Shown: positions 5,539 to 9,997 of the stretch, one piece after another
Numbering within the stretch: position 1 is the stretch's first letter
Layout of the letters: the number at the start of each line of letters is the position of its first letter
Assembly (NCBI GenBank): GCA_946887385.1
Contig: CAMPKU010000170.1
Coordinates: forward strand, 1-9,997
Origin: an uncultured Gammaproteobacteria bacterium
Lineage (GTDB): Bacteria; Pseudomonadota; Gammaproteobacteria; Rariloculales; Rariloculaceae
Reading direction: 5' to 3'
DNA: 9,997 nucleotides
Notes under the pieces: model-generated
Seen by the model: only the letters and a program-made list of their open reading frames with translations
What the model was told of the DNA's origin: nothing
Databases searched by the model: none
Position numbers and translations under genes: made by a program

Positions 5539-5561
5539 GTCAATTAATAAGGGGTAGGAAC

Positions 5562-5804
5562 ATGAGCAGCGTCGAAGATCAGGTCAGAGGGATCATTGCC
5601 GAACAGCTCGGCCTCAAGGCCGAAGAAATCAAGAACGACGCGTCTTTTGTCGACGATCTCGGCGCCGATTCTTTGGACACCGTAGAGCTGGTCATGGCCT
5701 TGGAAGAAGAGTTCGAAACGGAAATTCCCGACGAAGAGGCCGAGAAGATCACCACGGTGCAGCACGCCATCGACTACATCCGCGCTCGGCAGAACGAGGG
5801 TTAG
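5562..5804 (+). CDS. acpP: Acyl carrier protein AcpP
   Basis: AcpP carries the growing acyl chain on a 4'-phosphopantetheine arm for fatty-acid, lipid A and phospholipid synthesis. The 80-residue acidic product has the attachment motif [12 protein letters not shown] (34-45), with S37 the modified serine, and the four-helix ACP layout ending in [14 protein letters not shown]. The N-terminus [17 protein letters not shown] is standard. The ATG at 5562 is preceded by the purine-rich AGGGGTAGGA stretch. Acidic residues cluster in helix II and beyond ([15 protein letters not shown]), the docking face for partner enzymes. It lies 158 bp after fabG, the largest gap in the window, containing a weak stem-loop, a palindrome with a likely -10, and a strong leader hairpin, which together suggest separate high-level expression, as expected for an abundant protein. 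Confidence 0.98.
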   Translation: MSSVEDQVRGIIAEQLGLKAEEIKNDASFVDDLGADSLDTVELVMALEEEFETEIPDEEAEKITTVQHAIDYIRARQNEG

Positions 5805-5865
5805 CATATCGGCCTAGCACTGGGCATCGCATCCGGCTTTTCATCCTGTAGCGCAGGTATGCACC

Positions 5866-7107
5866 GTGTCTAAGCGACGCGTCGTCGTCACCGGCCTCGG
5901 CGTGATCTCTCCCGTCGGCAACACGGTGACTGAGAGCTGGAACAACGTTCGCGACGGCGTCAGCGGCATCGGTCCCATCGAGCACTTCGACGCCAGCGCC
6001 TTCAGCACTCGTTTCGCCGGCACCATTCGCAACTTCGACATCGGCCAGTATCTGGAGCCGAAAGAAGCGCGCAAGTGCGATACGTTCATGCACTACGGCA
6101 TCGCGTCGGCGATGCAAGCGGTGCAAGACTCCGGTCTCGAAGTCACGGAAGCCAACGCGCATCGCTGCGGCGTCGCAATGGGTTCCGGTATCGGCGGCGT
6201 CAGCACCATCGAAGCGAATCACTCGAAGTGGCTCGAGGGCGGGCCGCGGAAGATCTCGCCGTTCTTCGTGCCGGCCAGCATCATCAACATGATCTCCGGT
6301 CACGTGTCGATCAAGTACGGCTTGACGGGCCCGAACCTCGCCGTGGTCACGGCTTGCACCACCGGCACACACAGCATCGGGCTCGCTGCGCGCCTCATCC
6401 AGTCGGGCGACGCGGATTTCATGCTGGCGGGCGGCGCCGAATTCGCCACCACGCCGCTCGGGCTAGGCGGCTTCTGCGCGGCGCGGGCGCTGTCGACGCG
6501 TAACGACGATCCAAAGCGCGCCAGTCGCCCGTGGGATCGGGATCGCGACGGCTTCGTGCTCAGCGACGGCGCCGGCTGCATCGCGCTCGAAGACTACGAG
6601 CATGCGAAGGCGCGCGGCGCGCGCATCTACGCCGAGTTCGCCGGCTTCGGCATGAGCGCCGATGCCTATCACATCACGGCGCCGGCCGAGAACGGGCAGG
6701 GCGCGTACCAGTGCATGCTGAACGCCATTCGCGATTCGCAGTTGAGCGCGGAAAGCATCGGCTACGTCAACGCGCACGGCACGTCCACGCCGCTCGGGGA
6801 CGTGGCGGAAACGGTTGCCATCAAACGTGCGTTCGGCGACGCGGCCAAGAAGCTTGCCGTGAGCTCCACCAAGTCCACCACCGGGCACATGATCGGCGCG
6901 GCGGGCGGCGCGGAAGCGGTGTTCACGATCCTGGCGCTGCACCACCAGGTGATTCCGCCCACGATCAACCTCGAGAACCAAGATCCGGCCTGCGACCTCG
7001 ATTACACGCCTAACGTTGCGCGCGAGACCACGCTCGAAGCGGCGCTGTCGAACTCGTTCGGCTTCGGCGGCACCAACGGCACGGTCGCTTTCAAGCGCTT
7101 GCGCTAA
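5866..7107 (+). CDS. fabF: 3-oxoacyl-[acyl-carrier-protein] synthase II FabF
   Basis: FabF condenses malonyl-ACP with acyl-ACP to extend the chain by two carbons. The 413-residue product has the thiolase fold with the active-site cysteine C164 in [11 protein letters not shown]304 in [13 protein letters not shown]336 and H341 in [13 protein letters not shown], the Cys-His-His set that separates KAS I/II from FabH (Cys-His-Asn). The C-terminal [10 protein letters not shown] (396-405) closes the family pattern. Length equals E. coli FabF, and its position directly after acpP favours FabF over FabB. The start is GTG at 5866, giving [15 protein letters not shown] at 5855-5857 is eight bases upstream, and the nearby ATG at 5859 is out of frame. 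The 61 bp gap after acpP and the 78 bp after fabF show no clear promoter; a 5 bp stem (7119-7134) without a T tract lies after its stop. Confidence 0.97.
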   Translation: MSKRRVVVTGLGVISPVGNTVTESWNNVRDGVSGIGPIEHFDASAFSTRFAGTIRNFDIGQYLEPKEARKCDTFMHYGIASAMQAVQDSGLEVTEANAHRCGVAMGSGIGGVSTIEANHSKWLEGGPRKISPFFVPASIINMISGHVSIKYGLTGPNLAVVTACTTGTHSIGLAARLIQSGDADFMLAGGAEFATTPLGLGGFCAARALSTRNDDPKRASRPWDRDRDGFVLSDGAGCIALEDYEHAKARGARIYAEFAGFGMSADAYHITAPAENGQGAYQCMLNAIRDSQLSAESIGYVNAHGTSTPLGDVAETVAIKRAFGDAAKKLAVSSTKSTTGHMIGAAGGAEAVFTILALHHQVIPPTINLENQDPACDLDYTPNVARETTLEAALSNSFGFGGTNGTVAFKRLR

Positions 7108-7185
7108 CGTTTTCGAGACCGTCCGACATGACGGGCTCGCCGCCTTCTGCTACAACCAGTCCATCAATCGCGAACGCGTGGCAAC

Positions 7186-8007
7186 GTGAACACGCTCTGG
7201 CTCGTCAACGGACAATCGACCGGCGTCGATCCTGCGGATCGCGGGCTCGCGTATGGCGACGGCTTGTTCGAGACGATGGCGGCGCGCGACGGACGCATCC
7301 ACTGGCTCGACCTGCATCTCGATCGACTCGAGGAAGGTTGCCGAAGGCTCGAGATTCCGGCGCCGTCGCGCAGCTTGGTTGCGCGCGAGATCGACGCGCA
7401 TTGCCCGACGCAGGGGCGCGCCGTCGTGAAGCTGATCGTCACGCGGGGAGCCGGGGCACGAGGCTACCTGCCGCCCGAGCCGGCTGCGCCGACGCGGGTG
7501 CTGGCCGTGTCCCCATGGCCCGACTATCCGCAACATCACTACGTGGCCGGGATCAGCGTGCGGGTTTGTCAAATTCGCCTCGGCGAAAATCCTGCGCTCG
7601 CCGGCATCAAGCATGTGTGCCGGCTCGAGCAAGTCTTGGCGCAGCTCGAGCTGCGCGGCCACCCGGTGCAACAGGGGCTCTTGCTCGATATGAGCGGCCG
7701 CGTGGCCGGCGGCACGAGCAGCAACGTTTTTTCCGTGCGCGGCTCGGTGCTGCGCACGCCGACGCTCGTTCGCTGCGGCATCAAGGGTGTCATGCGGCGG
7801 GCCGTGCTCGAAGCGGCACGCGCGCTCGGCCTGCGAGCCGAGGAGAGCGATCTCGATCTCGACGGCTTCCTCGCGGCCGACGAGCTGTTCGCCACCAACT
7901 CTCTGTTCGGTATCTGGCCGATCACCGATGTGGACGGCAGGCGCTTCCCCGTCGGCGCAACCACGCAGCGCCTCATGACGCACTTCGGTTACCGCAGTGA
8001 AACGTAG
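7186..8007 (+). CDS. pabC: Aminodeoxychorismate lyase PabC
   Basis: PabC splits 4-amino-4-deoxychorismate into p-aminobenzoate and pyruvate for folate synthesis, using PLP (fold type IV, as in branched-chain aminotransferases). The 273-residue product has the signature SDRGLAYGDGLFET-like stretch at 17-30 (ADRGLAYGDGLFET), K142 in AGIKHVCRLEQVLA as the PLP lysine, and TSSNVF (177-182) for phosphate binding. Two positions are unusual: the Asn commonly found in GIKHLNRLEQ is C145, and the Glu commonly found in V-x-E-G-T, which contacts the PLP pyridine nitrogen, is G175 (RVAGGTSSN). The GTG at 7186 gives a normal N-terminus but has no clear ribosome-binding site. The location between fabF and mltG, as in E. 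coli, supports PabC rather than a D-amino-acid or branched-chain aminotransferase. The end overlaps mltG by 11 bp. Confidence 0.9.
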   Translation: MNTLWLVNGQSTGVDPADRGLAYGDGLFETMAARDGRIHWLDLHLDRLEEGCRRLEIPAPSRSLVAREIDAHCPTQGRAVVKLIVTRGAGARGYLPPEPAAPTRVLAVSPWPDYPQHHYVAGISVRVCQIRLGENPALAGIKHVCRLEQVLAQLELRGHPVQQGLLLDMSGRVAGGTSSNVFSVRGSVLRTPTLVRCGIKGVMRRAVLEAARALGLRAEESDLDLDGFLAADELFATNSLFGIWPITDVDGRRFPVGATTQRLMTHFGYRSET

Positions 8008-9025
8008 CACCGTTTGGATCGCATTGGCGCTGGTTGTGACGTTGGCGGCGTCCGCAGCCGGACTCGCGGCGCTTGCGTGGCGCGAGCTGAATACGCCGCT
8101 GACGCTGGCCCGAACGGCAGACGCCGAGTGGCTGCGCGTGCCGAGCGGCACAACGTTTTCGCGGGTGGCCGTGGATCTCGCCGAGCGCGACTTGCTTGAC
8201 GCGCCGCGGCTACTTGCCCTTTACGCGCGAATCACGGGCGACGCAACGCGCATTCACGCCGGCGAGTATCAGCTCACGGCGGGCCTCACGCCGCTGACGC
8301 TGCTCGCAAAGCTCGTGCGCGGCGACGTGTATCTGCACCCGTTCACGATCGTGGAGGGCTCGCGATTCGCCGACGTGCTCCTAGCGCTGCGCGCGCATCC
8401 CGCCATCGCAGCAACGGACCTCGACGGCGCGGCAATCATGGCCGCCCTCGGCGCCGCGGACGTGCATCCGGAGGGGCAGTTTTTTCCGGACACGTATCGG
8501 TTTCCTTTGGGCACCTCCGATGTCGACGTGCTGCGCATGGCGCACGTTGCGCTTGTCGCGCGGCTCGAGGCCGCCTGGCGAAATCGAGACGAAGGTCTGC
8601 AGCTCAAGAGCGAATACGAAGCGTTGATTCTCGCGTCGATCATCGAGAAGGAGACCGGCCTCGCGTCCGAGCGCAGGCTCATCGCCGGCGTCTTTCACGA
8701 GCGCCTTCGGCGCAACATGCGCTTGCAGACCGATCCCACGGTGATCTACGGGATGGGCGCCGCGTTCGACGGCGATTTACGCCGGCCCGATCTCAATCGC
8801 GACACACCCTACAACACGTATACGCGCGCCGGCCTGCCGCCCACACCCATCGCCTTGCCGGGCGCGGAGTCCATCGAAGCGGCGGTAACGCCCGAAGTTA
8901 CGGGCGCGCTGTACTTCGTGGCAACCGGACGGGGAGACGGCAGCCATTACTTTTCCGCCACGCTCGAAGAGCATGAGCGCGCGCTGCGCGACTACTTGCG
9001 GCGACTGCGCTCGCAGGAGCCGTGA
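7997..9025 (+). CDS. mltG: Endolytic murein transglycosylase MltG
   Basis: MltG cleaves nascent glycan strands at the inner membrane and so sets peptidoglycan chain length. The 342-residue product is essentially the E. coli length. A short basic N-terminus and one transmembrane helix (about 6-28) anchor it, facing the periplasm; a LysM-like region follows (about 44-110), then the YceG/MltG catalytic domain. SIIEKETG (214-221) holds the catalytic glutamate, followed by RNMRLQTDPTVIYGMG (239-254), PYNTYTRAGLPPTPIALPG (271-289) and the terminal YFVATGRGDGSHYFS region (306-320), all strongly conserved in the family. The GTG start at 7997 overlaps the end of pabC by 11 bp, implying coupled translation. 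The stop overlaps a possible GTG start of tmk. Confidence 0.96.
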   Translation: MKRSTVWIALALVVTLAASAAGLAALAWRELNTPLTLARTADAEWLRVPSGTTFSRVAVDLAERDLLDAPRLLALYARITGDATRIHAGEYQLTAGLTPLTLLAKLVRGDVYLHPFTIVEGSRFADVLLALRAHPAIAATDLDGAAIMAALGAADVHPEGQFFPDTYRFPLGTSDVDVLRMAHVALVARLEAAWRNRDEGLQLKSEYEALILASIIEKETGLASERRLIAGVFHERLRRNMRLQTDPTVIYGMGAAFDGDLRRPDLNRDTPYNTYTRAGLPPTPIALPGAESIEAAVTPEVTGALYFVATGRGDGSHYFSATLEEHERALRDYLRRLRSQEP

Positions 9026-9027
9026 GG

Positions 9028-9666
9028 ATGCGCGGCGCATTCATCTCGCTCGAAGGCATCGAGGGCGTCGGCAAATCCACGAACCTCGAGCACACGGCGG
9101 ACCTGGTGCGCCGCGCGGGCATCGACGTCGTCACCACTCGCGAGCCCGGAGGCACGGAGCTCGGCGAGCGCGTGCGTGAGTGGATCTTGAACGGCAGCCA
9201 TGGCCAATTATCGGCCGAGACGGAAGCGCTGTTGATGTTCGCGGCTCGCGCGCGTCACCTCGACGAGGTGATCCGGCCTGCGTTGGCAACCGGGCGCTGG
9301 GTAGTCTGCGACCGCTTCTCCGACGCCACGTTCGCCTACCAAGGCGGCGGCCGCGGAGCTAGCCGCGCGTTGCTGGACGCGCTCAAAACGGAAATTCAAC
9401 GGGGTCTCGAGCCGGACCTCACGTTGTTGCTCGACGCACCCCTCGACGTGGGCGCGAGCCGCATCGCCGATCGCACGCCGGATCATTTCGAGCGGGAGCA
9501 GCGGCCGTTTTTCGAGCGCGTTCGTGCCGCGTATCGGTCGCTCGCGGCCGAGCACCCTGAGCGCGTCAAGGTCGTCGATGCGGCGCTGCCGTTAGTGCAG
9601 GTGCAGGCGCAGATCGGCGCCCACGTGCAGGCGCTGATTCGCCAAGTGACCGCGCCTCGCACATGA
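9028..9666 (+). CDS. tmk: Thymidylate kinase Tmk
   Basis: Tmk phosphorylates dTMP to dTDP, the last specific step of dTTP supply, in the cytoplasm. From the ATG at 9028 the product has 212 residues. It shows the P-loop GIEGVGKST (10-18), TREPGGTELGERVREW (37-52) with the arginine and acidic residues of the dTMP site, DRFSDATFAYQGGGRG (95-110), the DR(F/Y) motif, and a lid region with ADRTPDHFEREQRPFFERVR (147-166) whose basic residues fit a type II, E. coli-like enzyme. The ATG has AGGAG eight bases upstream. The in-frame GTG at 9022 overlaps the mltG stop as GTGA but has only two bases from AGGAG, so it is less likely. The stop overlaps the holB start as ATGA. Confidence 0.96.
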   Translation: MRGAFISLEGIEGVGKSTNLEHTADLVRRAGIDVVTTREPGGTELGERVREWILNGSHGQLSAETEALLMFAARARHLDEVIRPALATGRWVVCDRFSDATFAYQGGGRGASRALLDALKTEIQRGLEPDLTLLLDAPLDVGASRIADRTPDHFEREQRPFFERVRAAYRSLAAEHPERVKVVDAALPLVQVQAQIGAHVQALIRQVTAPRT

Positions 9667-9997
9667 CTACGGCGCTGGAAACGCTGAGCCGGCAGCTGTG
9701 CCCGTGGCTAGAGCCCGCGCTCGAGCAGTTCGAAACGGCGCGGCGCACGGGCAGCCTTGGCCATGCGTGGTTGATCTCGGGCCCCGCCGGGATCGGCAAG
9801 CTCAATCTCGCGCTGGTGCTCGCGCGCCGGCTTCTCGGCGACGACCGTCCGCCGACCCCGTTGAGTGCGGCTGCAGCACTCGAGGCGCTCGCCGCGCGGC
9901 ACGAGCCTGCAGACCGGCATCCCGACCTGCACTGGCTACATCCAGAAGAAGAGAAGGAGACCATCTCCGTCGAGCAGGTGCGCCGTCAGCGTGAGCG
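9663..9997 (+). CDS. holB: DNA polymerase III delta' subunit HolB (partial, C-terminus off right edge)
   Basis: HolB is the delta' clamp-loader subunit that helps open the beta sliding clamp. Only the first 111 residues are here. LGHAWLISGPAGIGKLNLALVLARRLL (32-58, with the degenerate P-loop G40-x4-G45-K46) and HPDLHWLHPEE (86-96), followed by ISVEQVRR (101-108), match the N-terminal AAA+ domain of delta'. The P-loop lacks the usual Ser/Thr after the lysine, consistent with delta' not being an active ATPase. Between the P-loop helix and HPD, E. coli delta' has a four-cysteine zinc module; here that segment (59-85) contains no cysteine. The start is the ATG overlapping the tmk stop, without an obvious ribosome-binding site, suggesting coupled translation. 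Placement after tmk is the standard one. Confidence 0.92.
   Translation, partial: MTTALETLSRQLCPWLEPALEQFETARRTGSLGHAWLISGPAGIGKLNLALVLARRLLGDDRPPTPLSAAAALEALAARHEPADRHPDLHWLHPEEEKETISVEQVRRQRE

Noticed and set aside
7119..7134. CCGTC/GACGG stem-loop after fabF as a terminator
   Set aside because: Only five pairs and no T tract; transcription probably continues into pabC.

Overview
This is a GC-rich bacterial chromosome segment, densely packed and fully accounted for by 14 protein genes; no tRNA, rRNA, mobile element or CRISPR array is visible. The gene content and order (fabG-acpP-fabF-pabC-mltG-tmk-holB), together with a rhombosortase, point to a gammaproteobacterium. It does not look enteric, because the genes usually found before fabG are not there. 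I cannot name a genus from the sequence alone.

Left part (1-3910, minus strand): a type II secretion pseudopilin operon transcribed right to left as gspG-gspH-gspI-gspJ-gspK-gspL. gspL runs off the left edge. The genes overlap or nearly touch (29 bp overlap, 4 bp gap, two 4 bp ATGA overlaps, 1 bp gap), so they should be co-transcribed and translationally coupled. GspG is the major pseudopilin, GspH-K are the minor tip pseudopilins and GspL is the inner-membrane platform protein that contacts the GspE ATPase. The operon starts at gspG: the usual preceding genes gspC-F are not in the window.

Centre (3911-4641): a 78 bp divergent intergenic region with a perfect 7 bp inverted repeat and a possible extended -10, then a plus-strand rhombosortase gene (rrtA). 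Rhombosortases process the GlyGly-CTERM tail of exported proteins, and known substrates of this class are clients of type II secretion, so its position beside gspG is functionally suggestive. The rrtA stop codon lies inside a perfect TATAAT box flanked by a 6 bp inverted repeat, probably the fabG promoter.

Right part (4642-9997, plus strand): a fatty-acid synthesis and housekeeping cluster. fabG (ketoacyl-ACP reductase), acpP (acyl carrier protein) and fabF (ketoacyl-ACP synthase II) act in the chain-elongation cycle. pabC makes p-aminobenzoate for folate, mltG is the terminase that ends glycan strands, tmk makes dTDP and holB (cut at the right edge) encodes the clamp-loader delta' subunit. 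The last four are linked by short overlaps or a 2 bp gap. acpP has its own 158 bp upstream region with two dyad elements and a likely -10.

The points most worth a second look are the rrtA/type II secretion linkage, the dyad elements at three gene starts, a PabC lacking the usual PLP-pyridine glutamate, a HolB lacking the zinc-module cysteines, and a GspI with a Pro/Gly-rich tail.
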